Shown here piece by piece: positions 21,721 through 28,252 of a stretch of 46,960 nt of DNA. Made by a program: the position numbers and the translations under genes. Source of the DNA: a virus; IMG/VR virus record IMGVR_UViG_3300045975_000024, positions 1-46,960 of that record; one strand, written 5' to 3'. A model generated the notes under the pieces. That model was not told the origin of the DNA. It did not search any database and was given only the letters and a program-made list of their open reading frames with translations. Numbering within the stretch: position 1 is the stretch's first letter; each line of letters begins with the position of its first letter.

Positions 21721-22152
21721 ATGGGGCGAGCTTTTGATAGGCTGAAAAAAGCTATGGGCGAGATACACAACGCTCAACAGCCCAAAAGAGTGGATGGCGA
21801 GCCGCTATTCTATCTCTTTTGCCAGAACAACAGCGGCGGTTGGTTTGAGAAGGATGATGAGCGCGGCCTTGGACCGCGAGTCTGGATAGAGGCTAGAGAC
21901 GTAAACGAAGCCAATTACCGCGCCAAGCTGGCTGGTATCTATTTCAATGGCTGCGATGACGGGACTGACTGCAACTGCTGTGGGGATCGTTGGTACGAAG
22001 CCTGGGAGGACGGGAAAGAAAAGCCAGAGATCGACCCGGAATATGACTTCTCCTGGTATCCAAAGGTTTTCGTTCACCACCTAAGCGGAAAGATTGAAAC
22101 CATCGACGCCCCCGAGGATGCGAGAATCCTCGTTAAGCGCGTTAAGGACTAG
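21721..22152 (+). CDS. Conserved phage protein (DUF7296-like)
   Basis: 143 residues. F-Y-L-F-C-Q-N-N-S-G-G-W-F (about 30-42), V-W-I-E-A-R-D-V-N-E-A-N-Y-R-A and C-N-C-C-G-D-R-W-Y-E-A-W are features of a protein family found across phages of many hosts. The Cys cluster D-C-N-C-C-G-D-R-W could bind metal. No biochemical role is known. Ribosome site gagagagat before the ATG. Confidence 0.75.
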   Translation: MGRAFDRLKKAMGEIHNAQQPKRVDGEPLFYLFCQNNSGGWFEKDDERGLGPRVWIEARDVNEANYRAKLAGIYFNGCDDGTDCNCCGDRWYEAWEDGKEKPEIDPEYDFSWYPKVFVHHLSGKIETIDAPEDARILVKRVKD

Positions 22153-22155
22153 CAA

Positions 22156-22290
22156 ATGGAGAAGGCTTGGAAAAAATTCAGGGAATGGGTGATTGCTACG
22201 GTCCTACTCATTGGGGTCGGCATCACCATCGGCAGTTCCTTTGGGGCCATCGCCCTTGGTTACAACCTAATTGCTGGTCTTGGCCGTTAA
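22156..22290 (+). CDS. Small membrane protein
   Basis: 44 residues, too short for most gene finders. Basic amphipathic start (E-K-A-W-K-K-F-R-E-W), then one long membrane segment (V-I-A-T-V-L-L-I-G-V-G-I-T-I-G-S-S-F-G). The ATG follows the previous stop by three bases. One of several tiny membrane proteins in this genome; no function assigned. Confidence 0.5.
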   Translation: MEKAWKKFREWVIATVLLIGVGITIGSSFGAIALGYNLIAGLGR

Positions 22291-22296
22291 CGCCCG

Positions 22297-22500
22297 ATGA
22301 ATGAAGCAGACACCCTTTTCGTGACGGATGCGGAGATGATCCGCCGCTTTGGCGTGCCGGAGAAGATCGCCCGTCATACCGTTAGGCAAATGGACGCCAA
22401 GCGAGTGGCGGGTTGGCCGCAGAAGCAAGCTCTGTGGGGAAATAGACGGTACTGGCCAGCGGTTGTGGCTTACCTTGACAGGAATGGGGGGCTAAAGTGA
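22297..22500 (+). CDS. Excisionase-like winged-helix protein
   Basis: 67 residues: F-V-T-D-A-E-M-I-R-R-F-G-V-P (8-21) forms the helix-turn-helix, followed by a wing and a W-G-N-R-R-Y-W-P-A-V-V-A-Y-L ending. This is the usual small DNA-binding gene located directly upstream of tyrosine integrases in Rhizobiales prophages and is likely the recombination directionality factor. Its TGA overlaps a GTG that leads into the integrase frame. Confidence 0.68.
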   Translation: MNEADTLFVTDAEMIRRFGVPEKIARHTVRQMDAKRVAGWPQKQALWGNRRYWPAVVAYLDRNGGLK

Positions 22501-22520
22501 TCGCCTCACAGGAGGTTGTC

Positions 22521-23741
22521 ATGCCGAAGATCGAGAACACTCCGGGGATCGCTTGGAGGAAGAACCAATATGGCCACGAGGCTCGCTGGCGCGCGAGGGC
22601 TGATCTTATAAGGCGTGGATTTGAACCGCTCAGCGTAAAACTGTGGGCTGCGACACATGAGCAGCCAGAGCCGGATGAGTTTGACGTGGCATTTATGCAA
22701 GACCGATGTAACGCCCTACAGAGCGAGATGCTTGCGTTTGCTCACGGCGGGCTGCCCGCAGCCGAGTTTGATGGCACGCTCGCCTCGCTCATTCGCTGCT
22801 ATCAGACCGACCCAGACTCCGCATATCGAGAGATTAGATATAAATCGCGCGGTCACTACGACACGCTCTTGCGGATGATCGGCCGCGATTGGCCAGGCGC
22901 GACTCTTGAGAAGATTGATCTGCGTTCCGTGAAGCGGTGGTATGAGAGCTATCGCGGCCAGGGCAAGATAGCGATGGGGCACTCGCTCGTTCGGATGCTT
23001 CGCACGGTAATCTCATTCGGAGCAAGGCTGCTTGAGTTGGAGCAGTGCTTGCGGCTTCAAAATGTCCTGAAGGATAAATTCAAGATGCCGAAGCCTAGAT
23101 CGTTACGGCTGACGGCAGACATGGCGGAAGCAATTATCGCAGAGGCGCACAAGCAGGGGCTGCCTATGGTTGCCTTTGCTCAAGCACTTCAATTTGAAAT
23201 GATGATCCGACAGAAGGACGTGATTGGGGAGTGGATACCGATCAGCGAGCCTGGGCTGTCGGCAGTCACTAATGGGAACGAAAAGTGGCTTAGGGGACTG
23301 GACTGGAAGGAAGTCGATGCCAACTTCGTCGTCACGCACGTCACGAGCAAAAGGCAAAAGCCGATCACGGTCGATCTCAGGCTGGCCCCGATGGTCATTC
23401 GAGAACTTCAGGGCATTGCGCGAAATCAATATCCGGCAACAGGGCCTATGGTTGTCGATAAGCGCAGCGGCCTACCGTACACCGACGCCTACTTCCGAAG
23501 AACTTGGCGAAAGATTGCAGACGTGGTTGGCGTCCCTAGAGAAGTCAAGAACATGGATACGCGGGCTGGAGCCATTTCTGAGGCTACCGACGCAGGGGCG
23601 CCGCTCGAACAAGTCCGCAAGGCGGCAACGCACTCGGACATCAGCATGACGCAGCGATACTCTCGCGGCGATACTGAGTCCATTGCAGTTGTGCAGCGAC
23701 TCCGCGTGGCGCACAGAACGAAAACCGATGATACACAATGA
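22521..23741 (+). CDS. int: Tyrosine-type phage integrase
   Basis: 406 residues from the ATG at 22521, which has an excellent ribosome site (aggaggttgtc). N-terminal SAM-like arm and core-binding parts, then the catalytic domain: F-E-M-M-I-R-Q-K-D-V-I-G (Arg I), T-S-K-R-Q-K-P-I (beta-hairpin Lys), M-D-T-R-A-G-A-I-S-E-A (Arg II box with Asp in place of the usual His), T-H-S-D-I-S-M-T-Q-R-Y (second His and nucleophile Tyr). Integrases with R-Q-K-D-V-I-G and D-T-R-A-G are typical of Rhizobiales prophages. It shows the phage to be temperate. Confidence 0.92.
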   Translation: MPKIENTPGIAWRKNQYGHEARWRARADLIRRGFEPLSVKLWAATHEQPEPDEFDVAFMQDRCNALQSEMLAFAHGGLPAAEFDGTLASLIRCYQTDPDSAYREIRYKSRGHYDTLLRMIGRDWPGATLEKIDLRSVKRWYESYRGQGKIAMGHSLVRMLRTVISFGARLLELEQCLRLQNVLKDKFKMPKPRSLRLTADMAEAIIAEAHKQGLPMVAFAQALQFEMMIRQKDVIGEWIPISEPGLSAVTNGNEKWLRGLDWKEVDANFVVTHVTSKRQKPITVDLRLAPMVIRELQGIARNQYPATGPMVVDKRSGLPYTDAYFRRTWRKIADVVGVPREVKNMDTRAGAISEATDAGAPLEQVRKAATHSDISMTQRYSRGDTESIAVVQRLRVAHRTKTDDTQ

Positions 23742-23835
23742 TACACACAACCATTGATTCACTTAATCTATTTGCGCGGAATACTTATCCGCTCGAAAAC
23801 CTTAAGTGCTTGATCCGTAATGGTCTTGTGTATCA
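23728..23835. other. Candidate attP region
   Basis: The decamer atgatacaca is repeated in tandem at 23728-23737 and 23738-23747, and ttgtgtatca (inverse of tgatacacaa) stands at 23826-23835. Between them is GCGGA-atactta-TCCGC (23776-23792), 5-bp inverted arms around a 7-bp centre, as in tyrosine-recombinase core sites. Repeats with arm-type layout beside a core, directly after the integrase, suggest attP. No long tRNA 3' end was recognised to name the host site. Confidence 0.45.
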
Positions 23836-23856
23836 ACCAACCGGCGGGGGGCGACT

Positions 23857-23931
23857 ATGGACAGCCTAGCGGTTCTAGTTGTGATTGTGGTCGCCTTCAT
23901 CGCTTGGCGAGCGTTGACGTTCCCAAACTAA
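23857..23931 (+). CDS. 24-residue membrane peptide
   Basis: From the ATG at 23857: five polar/neutral residues, then a single TM segment (L-A-V-L-V-V-I-V-V-A-F-I-A-W-R) and a short tail. A ggcggggggc stretch precedes the start. It belongs to a group of tiny hydrophobic genes around the integrase (22156, 24602). Too short to be sure it is translated. Confidence 0.35.
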   Translation: MDSLAVLVVIVVAFIAWRALTFPN

Positions 23932-24016
23932 CCCGCTGGGAGGTTAGACCAGCAGAGGCCGGAAGCTTACGGTCCCAGAGGGTGAAAAGCCCTCACAGGT
24001 TAGAGAGGAGAGGTTA

Positions 24017-24238
24017 ATGATCTACCCGAGGTTTCTGGCAAAGTTTCTGGCGTGGCTTCTCGGATACTTTTGGGCGCCATGCCCCAACTGCGGGGAGCCG
24101 TTCGCTGGCTTTGAGTCGGGTATGGAGGGAATTGGTGGCTGGGTATGTTGCCCTAAAAACCAATGCCAAGAAGCGGGAAGGCTCGACCGACAGAGCGGCG
24201 GCATCTATTTGGTCGGTGAGACGATAAGGGGTGGTTAG
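24017..24238 (+). CDS. Zinc-ribbon small protein with hydrophobic start
   Basis: 73 residues. Hydrophobic N-terminus (F-L-A-K-F-L-A-W-L-L-G-Y-F-W) then C-P-N-C-G-E and C-C-P-K-N-Q-C, two Cys pairs able to bind one zinc. The ribosome site agaggagaggtta is strong. The 85 bases before it contain a hairpin (gaggg-7-ccctc, about 23978-23994), perhaps a small terminator or leader. No family named. Confidence 0.6.
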   Translation: MIYPRFLAKFLAWLLGYFWAPCPNCGEPFAGFESGMEGIGGWVCCPKNQCQEAGRLDRQSGGIYLVGETIRGG

Positions 24239-24240
24239 TG

Positions 24241-24372
24241 ATGGGCGGGCACATTCGAGTTGACCATCTCATCCCGAACGGTGAGATGCTGGCTGTCGTG
24301 AGGCAGTTGGTCAAATGTGCCCACCCCTCGCTAATGCGCCCACTTGCGACAACCGGAGGTTTTGAAAAATGA
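24241..24372 (+). CDS. 43-residue hypothetical protein
   Basis: Starts at ATG 24241, two bases after the previous stop, and ends with an ATGA overlap into the next gene. Content is mixed (H-I-R-V-D-H-L-I-P-N-G-E-M-L-A-V-V-R-Q-L-V) without motif. Tight coupling on both sides supports it being real. Confidence 0.45.
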   Translation: MGGHIRVDHLIPNGEMLAVVRQLVKCAHPSLMRPLATTGGFEK

Positions 24373-24581
24373 CGAAATGTTCTGTATGCGAACAGAGCCA
24401 AGAGATCAGTATGGCATTCGACAAGTGGTGGAAAGAAAACCCCCACAACTCAGACAAAATGCCGAGTCTGCCGTACTACGCTTTTGAGGCTGGTTATCGG
24501 GCTGGCAAGTCAGCTTTGATTGATGAGGCATCCTACGCTGATCTTCGTGCCTCCGGCGGAATATCTGGCGATCCAACTTAA
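24369..24581 (+). CDS. Small hypothetical protein
   Basis: 70 residues. M-A-F-D-K-W-W-K-E-N and Y-Y-A-F-E-A-G-Y-R-A-G-K-S-A form a pattern often met in tiny phage early proteins (F-x-x-W-x-x-x-N, then A-x-x-A-x-x-A-G). One C-x-x-C at the start. Ribosome site ggaggttttga. Function unknown. Confidence 0.6.
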   Translation: MTKCSVCEQSQEISMAFDKWWKENPHNSDKMPSLPYYAFEAGYRAGKSALIDEASYADLRASGGISGDPT

Positions 24582-24601
24582 CCGCCGCTTAAGGAGGGCC
24601 G

Positions 24602-24694
24602 ATGGGTTTGGGCGATGCTTTTATGATCGGGGTCGGTGGCGGGATAGTAATCTCAGCCATCTTCGCTTTGTGGCTCGCGCACGTTGATGGCTAG
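24602..24694 (+). CDS. 30-residue membrane peptide
   Basis: ATG at 24602 after aaggagggccg, a very strong ribosome site, which is the best argument that this tiny gene is translated. One TM segment (M-I-G-V-G-G-G-I-V-I-S-A-I-F-A-L-W-L-A). Overlaps the next gene by eight bases. Confidence 0.5.
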   Translation: MGLGDAFMIGVGGGIVISAIFALWLAHVDG

Positions 24695-24872
24695 GGCAAT
24701 GGACGAACCGATCTTTTTAGGGTGCTGGTATCACACGCCGCTATGGATGCGGCTACTTGGATACGGAAGATACCGTAGGCGAGTGACCATTGCGACCGAA
24801 CCGGTTAATCCGAGTCCTGGTGGAATAACGCGATGCAGGATGGAGTGGGAATATACGGAGAGGATTCCCTAA
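24687..24872 (+). CDS. Small hypothetical protein
   Basis: 61 residues from ATG 24687 (57 from 24699). Aromatic and basic (F-L-G-C-W-Y-H-T-P-L-W-M-R-L-L-G-Y-G-R-Y-R-R-R), perhaps membrane-associated. No family recognised. The start is uncertain since the gene overlaps the one before. Confidence 0.45.
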   Translation: MARAMDEPIFLGCWYHTPLWMRLLGYGRYRRRVTIATEPVNPSPGGITRCRMEWEYTERIP

Positions 24873-24882
24873 CGTGTCGTCT

Positions 24883-24981
24883 ATGATCCGCAGGCTGATT
24901 TGCCAGATTTGTGGCCATGACTGGCGGCACTATAAATGGGGTGCCCAGTGCCGCAGATGTAATCAGTTGGACGGGTGTTAA
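24883..24981 (+). CDS. Tiny zinc-ribbon protein (DUF1660-like)
   Basis: 32 residues from ATG 24883, or 35 from GTG 24874. C-Q-I-C-G-H-D-W-R and C-R-R-C make a one-zinc ribbon with the G-H-x-W of DUF1660 proteins common in phages. Function unknown. Confidence 0.5.
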   Translation: MIRRLICQICGHDWRHYKWGAQCRRCNQLDGC

Positions 24982-25020
24982 TCGGAAGTCAACGCGATAA
25001 CATCACATTAACGAGCAATC

Positions 25021-25236
25021 ATGGGATACGACCGAAACGACTGCTGGATGACCTGCGGAGAGCATGAGGATAGGTGCGCCGAAATGGGTCTTATGGATGG
25101 GCCGTTCCCGAAAGACCCGTTTGCCGAGATCGAGCGGCTGCGGGCGGCGTTGGAGAAATATGGTGGTCACTTGGAGGGGTGCCCGTTCAAGGGAGAATGC
25201 ACTTGCGGGCTAAAAGAACTGATTGGGCGTATGTGA
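25021..25236 (+). CDS. Small Cys-rich hypothetical protein
   Basis: 71 residues, acidic in the middle, with three Cys-containing stretches (C-W-M-T-C-G, C-P-F-K-G-E-C-T-C). A leucine-rich helix (E-I-E-R-L-R-A-A-L-E-K-Y) separates them. The cattaacg leader found before other small genes is repeated here. Last gene of the rightward early run; only four bases separate it from the convergent end of the late operon. Confidence 0.6.
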   Translation: MGYDRNDCWMTCGEHEDRCAEMGLMDGPFPKDPFAEIERLRAALEKYGGHLEGCPFKGECTCGLKELIGRM

Positions 25237-25240
25237 GCAG

Positions 25241-25969
25241 TTAGCAGGACAGCGTTGAATACCTGCGCCCAGACCCCGCCGGCAGACCAGCCTCGATCGT
25301 GGTGCTCTCAACAATAAGGGACGGATGGACAGTCCGGCGGGCGATGTCGAGATAGGATTCGTCCCTGCGGCCGGTGAGCTGGAAGATCCCGGTCTTGCCC
25401 ATCAATGAGTAAATCGTCTCGCAGACCTTGCCGATGTCGACGGGGGCTATGTGGAGGTCGCTGAAGGCAAGGATGGGTTTGCCGGAGCGCCATTCCTTCA
25501 GGATGGGGAGCTCGCCGCAGACCACCTTGCCTAGCCGCAGGATTCCGACCGGGAGTCCCCGCTCCATCCGCAGCATCAGGAGACGTTCGGCCAGGGCTTT
25601 CTGCCGGCCATACTCGCTGACGGGGCTGTGGGGGGAGTTGACGGGAACGTGCGGGATCGAACCATCGAACACATGATTGCTCGAGATGAACAGGGTGGGG
25701 ATGCCTCGCCAGAGCAGCTTGTCGGCCAGAGCTACAGTGCCCCAGACATTGACCTGTGAGGTGCCGTGCGGGTCATCCGCGCAGGCTTTGAGGGAGGTGA
25801 TTGCGGCGAAGATACAGGCTGCGGTTATTCCGGGGGGTGGTTTCCAGTCGCCTATATCGGAGAGGTCGAGGAATGGAGGTCTGCGGCGGGAGGTGGCAAT
25901 GGCGGGGACGGTGCAGCAACTGTACGCCGCTGAACCGATCTGGGAGTCGCCGCCCACGAACAGCCACAT
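25241..25969 (-). CDS. RmlD-like sugar-nucleotide reductase (SDR)
   Basis: 242 residues of the RmlD substrate-binding type: Rossmann start F-V-G-G-D-S-Q-I-G (4-12), I-S-S-N-H-V-F-D-G, then S-E-Y-G-R-Q-K-A-L-A-E with the Y-x-x-x-K pair, and a C-terminal V-D-I-G-K-V-C-E-T-I. RmlD reduces dTDP-4-keto-rhamnose; this may act on another 4-keto sugar. Last gene of the late operon, over 9 kb from the sugar cluster, yet likely linked to it. TGATG overlap with the upstream membrane gene. Shorter than RmlD (about 295). Confidence 0.75.
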   Translation of the reverse strand: MWLFVGGDSQIGSAAYSCCTVPAIATSRRRPPFLDLSDIGDWKPPPGITAACIFAAITSLKACADDPHGTSQVNVWGTVALADKLLWRGIPTLFISSNHVFDGSIPHVPVNSPHSPVSEYGRQKALAERLLMLRMERGLPVGILRLGKVVCGELPILKEWRSGKPILAFSDLHIAPVDIGKVCETIYSLMGKTGIFQLTGRRDESYLDIARRTVHPSLIVESTTIEAGLPAGSGRRYSTLSC

Positions 25970-26094
25970 CAGTGCATCGCGAACAGGACGGATTGGGCTA
26001 TGTATGGAAGATACATTACCAGACCCATAGCAGAAATAATGGCGAATGCAATCAGGGCAAGGCCGATCGCAAACTTGAGTGGGTCATGGAGCAT
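25969..26094 (-). CDS. Small membrane protein
   Basis: 41 residues from the ATG at 26094, overlapping the upstream stop (TGATG). One or two membrane spans (F-A-I-G-L-A-L-I-A-F-A-I-I-S-A-M-G-L-V-M-Y). No family. The operon-like spacing on both sides supports translation. Confidence 0.5.
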   Translation of the reverse strand: MLHDPLKFAIGLALIAFAIISAMGLVMYLPYIAQSVLFAMH

Positions 26095-26402
26095 CAGGAG
26101 CCTGTCTGGATGTAGGCACAATATGCGTGCCCGTAGCTTCCAATGCACACGTGAAAATGCCTGTCCTGTGACGGCCTGACGCGATCGCCGCAAAAAGTCG
26201 CGCCGGTTGGAAGATGTCTCCAACAGCCTCGCGGCAGTTCAACCATTTCCTCTGCAGGAACGGGACGGCAATCGCGATCCGAACAGCAATCAGGATCGTA
26301 CCACGAGTGCGCTAACGCACCTGATACTCCGTCACAATATAGGTAAGCCCCAAGGCAAAGCCCCAGTAGATAGAGGCGGGCCAGTTTCCGGCTACGGCCC
26401 AT
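26094..26402 (-). CDS. Secreted Cys-rich protein
   Basis: 102 residues. Signal-peptide-like start (L-A-R-L-Y-L-L-G-L-C-L-G-A-Y) ending near S-G-A-L-A, then mature H-S-W-Y-D-P-D-C-C-S-D-R-D-C-R-P-V, a recognisable start of small exported proteins in Rhizobiales and their phages, with eight Cys in the mature part that could form disulfides. Function unknown; periplasmic location likely. Its first 91 bases overlap a two-TM gene in another frame. Confidence 0.62.
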   Translation of the reverse strand: MGRSRKLARLYLLGLCLGAYLYCDGVSGALAHSWYDPDCCSDRDCRPVPAEEMVELPRGCWRHLPTGATFCGDRVRPSQDRHFHVCIGSYGHAYCAYIQTGS

Positions 26403-26470
26403 CGAATGATCGCCAGAACGTAGAGCCCCATGATGAGCCAGTTAAACACTCGTGGATCAAAGATAATCAT
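26312..26470 (-). CDS. Small two-TM protein
   Basis: 52 residues from ATG 26470 (ATGA overlap with the gene before). Two membrane segments: W-L-I-M-G-L-Y-V-L-A-I-I-R-W-A-V-A and A-S-I-Y-W-G-F-A-L-G-L-T-Y-I-V. Similar tiny two-TM proteins occur near the lysis genes of Rhizobiales phages. Overlaps the secreted protein gene by 91 bases. Confidence 0.55.
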   Translation of the reverse strand: MIIFDPRVFNWLIMGLYVLAIIRWAVAGNWPASIYWGFALGLTYIVTEYQVR

Positions 26471-26661
26471 CCTTCTACCTTGTGTTCTTTCACTTCGTAG
26501 TTCTCGATCGAGCGATCGAGGCCGCGGTGCAGGGAGATTTGCTGCGCTGGCCCGACTTCAATAATGACGTGCTTGTCGTCGAGCGTTTTGGCGTGAACCT
26601 CGCCGCTTTTGGCCCCATCTATAAAATGTGCGACGGCGGCGCGATACCTTATCGTCTCCAT
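26467..26661 (-). CDS. Small hypothetical protein
   Basis: 64 residues from ATG 26661. Residues alternate as in a small beta domain (I-R-Y-R-A-A-V-A-H-F, H-V-I-I-E-V-G-P-A-Q-Q-I-S-L). The gap between it and the exonuclease gene (26662-26731) also contains the start of another open frame (see rejected list). No function recognised. Confidence 0.5.
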   Translation of the reverse strand: METIRYRAAVAHFIDGAKSGEVHAKTLDDKHVIIEVGPAQQISLHRGLDRSIENYEVKEHKVEG

Positions 26662-26731
26662 CGTCGATCTTGTCGTTCTGCTCGTCGTCGAACTCGCACT
26701 CGACGACATCGCCCGCGAGGTTTTCCATTTG

Positions 26732-27442
26732 TCATGCTGCTTTTGCTGTGAACCAGTGCCCACACTCGCTGCAATGAAATTGAAACTTGGTCGTCTGCCT
26801 CACGCGGCCTCTACGATGAACAGTCCCGGCACAGACGGGACATCCGGTGTTGAATACGGCCGGATGGTTTTTCTTCCAAGGCGCTATGACGTTCCAGTTC
26901 TTCTCGGCCTTGAGAACGTCGATGCGGTTGTATTCCTTGAGCATGCGCCATGCCGACGGGCGCCCATTGATGGCCCCCTCGTGCATGTCCCATCCGGTCG
27001 TAACCATCTTGCCATCACCGCCGTTGAATCGGTCGATGTAGTCAAGATTGTTGCGCTCTAGATGGGTGATCTTGCGGTACTCGACCAGCGAGTCGAGAAG
27101 GACGCAGGGCGAGGGAGGCTTTAAGCCCCACTTGATGAAGCGGGTGTTGGCCTTCCTGACATCGAAGCGCTTGATGTTGTGGCCAACGAGAATGTCGTGC
27201 TCGTTAAACAGATTCCAGAGGTCCGTTACGAGTTCCCGGTCGTTTGTCTTGTCGCGCTTGTAGTTCGGGTAATCCGGGAGGGCCTTGCAGTAGATCCTGT
27301 CCGAGTCAGGATGCTTCCATGCGAATGAAAGCATGAACCACGGCCGCACTACTGAAACAACGTTATTTTCTTTGTAGAAGTCATAAACATAAACCAGACT
27401 CGGCGCATTCTCCACATCGAAGAAGGCGATGCGTTCTGTCAT
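26732..27442 (-). CDS. RNase H-fold 3'-5' exonuclease with zinc ribbon
   Basis: 236 residues. Exo motifs of the DnaQ/PolB-like (RNase_H_2) kind: F-F-D-V-E-N (D9, E11), I-L-V-G-H-N-I-K-R-F-D (about 85-95) and E-Y-N-R-I-D-V-L-K-A-E. A C-terminal zinc ribbon, C-P-V-C and C-S-E-C-G, adds nucleic-acid binding. It resembles predicted 3'-5' exonucleases of phages that are not fused to a polymerase. Its place after the lysis genes is odd for a DNA enzyme. ATGA overlap with a membrane gene. Confidence 0.78.
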   Translation of the reverse strand: MTERIAFFDVENAPSLVYVYDFYKENNVVSVVRPWFMLSFAWKHPDSDRIYCKALPDYPNYKRDKTNDRELVTDLWNLFNEHDILVGHNIKRFDVRKANTRFIKWGLKPPSPCVLLDSLVEYRKITHLERNNLDYIDRFNGGDGKMVTTGWDMHEGAINGRPSAWRMLKEYNRIDVLKAEKNWNVIAPWKKNHPAVFNTGCPVCAGTVHRRGRVRQTTKFQFHCSECGHWFTAKAA

Positions 27443-27549
27443 CTAATGACGGTTCTCCAAATTGTTAAAAGGTCACTCAAAACAACAATGGCACCAAGAA
27501 TAATGAGCGCGGCCACCAGAACCGCGGCAGCCCCGATCAACTTATCCAT
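27439..27549 (-). CDS. Small membrane peptide in the lysis region
   Basis: 36 residues, almost all membrane-spanning: L-I-G-A-A-A-V-L-V-A-A-L-I-I-L-G-A-I-V-V, with Arg at the C-terminus. Directly after a coiled-coil protein gene and before the exonuclease gene (ATGA overlap). Possibly an antiholin or pinholin, by position only. Confidence 0.5.
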   Translation of the reverse strand: MDKLIGAAAVLVAALIILGAIVVLSDLLTIWRTVIR

Positions 27550-27729
27550 TTAATGAGATCCGGTAAGCTTCGCTGTGATGAAAGCAACAATGATCGAGAA
27601 TATGCCGCTGTGGGCGTAGGTCTTTTTGGTGAGGCCCTTGATGTCGCCGCGGAGTTCCTGAATGTCCTCACGGACACCCTTGACCTCACCTTCCAATCTT
27701 CCGAGTGATCGCTGTACGGTATCAGTCAT
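27550..27729 (-). CDS. Coiled-coil protein with TM tail
   Basis: 59 residues from ATG 27729 (ATGA overlap with the holin stop). Residues 3-35 are a heptad coiled coil (L-G-R-L-E-G-E-V-K-G-V-R-E-D-I-Q-E-L-R), then a TM helix (G-I-F-S-I-I-V-A-F-I-T-A). This matches small XhlA/hemolysin-type lysis accessory proteins. A role with the holin is inferred. Confidence 0.65.
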   Translation of the reverse strand: MTDTVQRSLGRLEGEVKGVREDIQELRGDIKGLTKKTYAHSGIFSIIVAFITAKLTGSH

Positions 27730-28088
27730 CTGACACCCTTGACCTTTTCTATGGTCCGCATGCTGCCGAGGCCGAGTAGACCGAACAGGAGCGTAATTAG
27801 GACTTCTGTGTTGCCTGGCGGCAGATGAAGCACAGGGGCGACAACTGACGTATAGCCGAGCGCCCCAACACACAGCCAACCGCAGGCAGGGCGCCAGCCG
27901 GAGACGAACCAGTTGGCGTTAGCCGCCTCAACCTTGTTGATTTCGGTTTGCTGCTCAGCGACCTTGGCGATCAAGTCCTGAATTGCGGTGGCAGCCTTGG
28001 CTCGCTGCTCTGCATTCGGGAACATCTCAAGGATTTTGCTTAGCAGCTCCGCTACCGACCCGATGCCGGTAAGATCGAAGAGAGCCAT
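27726..28088 (-). CDS. Holin, GTA three-TM type
   Basis: 120 residues. N-terminal helix, then an E-A-A-N-A-N-W-F-V-S-G-W-R-P-A-C-G-W stretch (about 53-70) that is diagnostic of GTA_holin_3TM proteins, followed by two or three membrane helices (V-G-A-L-G-Y-T-S-V-V, V-L-I-T-L-L-F-G-L-L-G-L-G). It opens the inner membrane to release the muramidase. TGATG overlap with the upstream gene. Confidence 0.82.
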   Translation of the reverse strand: MALFDLTGIGSVAELLSKILEMFPNAEQRAKAATAIQDLIAKVAEQQTEINKVEAANANWFVSGWRPACGWLCVGALGYTSVVAPVLHLPPGNTEVLITLLFGLLGLGSMRTIEKVKGVR

Positions 28089-28240
28089 CAGCCGCGGACT
28101 TTATGCTTGGCCCACTGGTAGGCTGCCGTAAGGCCGTGCTTGACCGGCTGCCAGATGTAGTCGCCAAGGAAGTGTCCGAGGGCTGCGGCAAGACCGAGTT
28201 CGACCCAGAAGTTGCCGAGGATTGCCAATACTGTCGACAT
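28088..28240 (-). CDS. Small lysis-region protein
   Basis: 50 residues from ATG 28240. Hydrophobic first half (V-L-A-I-L-G-N-F-W-V-E-L-G-L-A-A-A-L-G-H-F-L-G), basic end. It lies between muramidase and holin and overlaps the holin ATG. Possibly membrane-attached. No family recognised. Confidence 0.6.
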   Translation of the reverse strand: MSTVLAILGNFWVELGLAAALGHFLGDYIWQPVKHGLTAAYQWAKHKVRG

Positions 28241-28252
28241 TGTAGTTTCCTT

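Noticed and set aside
23932-24016. Structured stretch with hairpin after the integrase, considered as a tRNA or riboswitch
   Set aside because: No acceptor stem pairing, no T-loop consensus and no known aptamer core could be found. The hairpin alone is too little.
26558-26728. 56-residue frame starting right after the exonuclease stop (acidic start, Arg-rich end)
   Set aside because: The ATG position is attractive, but the second half is low-order and overlaps the better-looking gene at 26467-26661. Not enough support to list as a gene.
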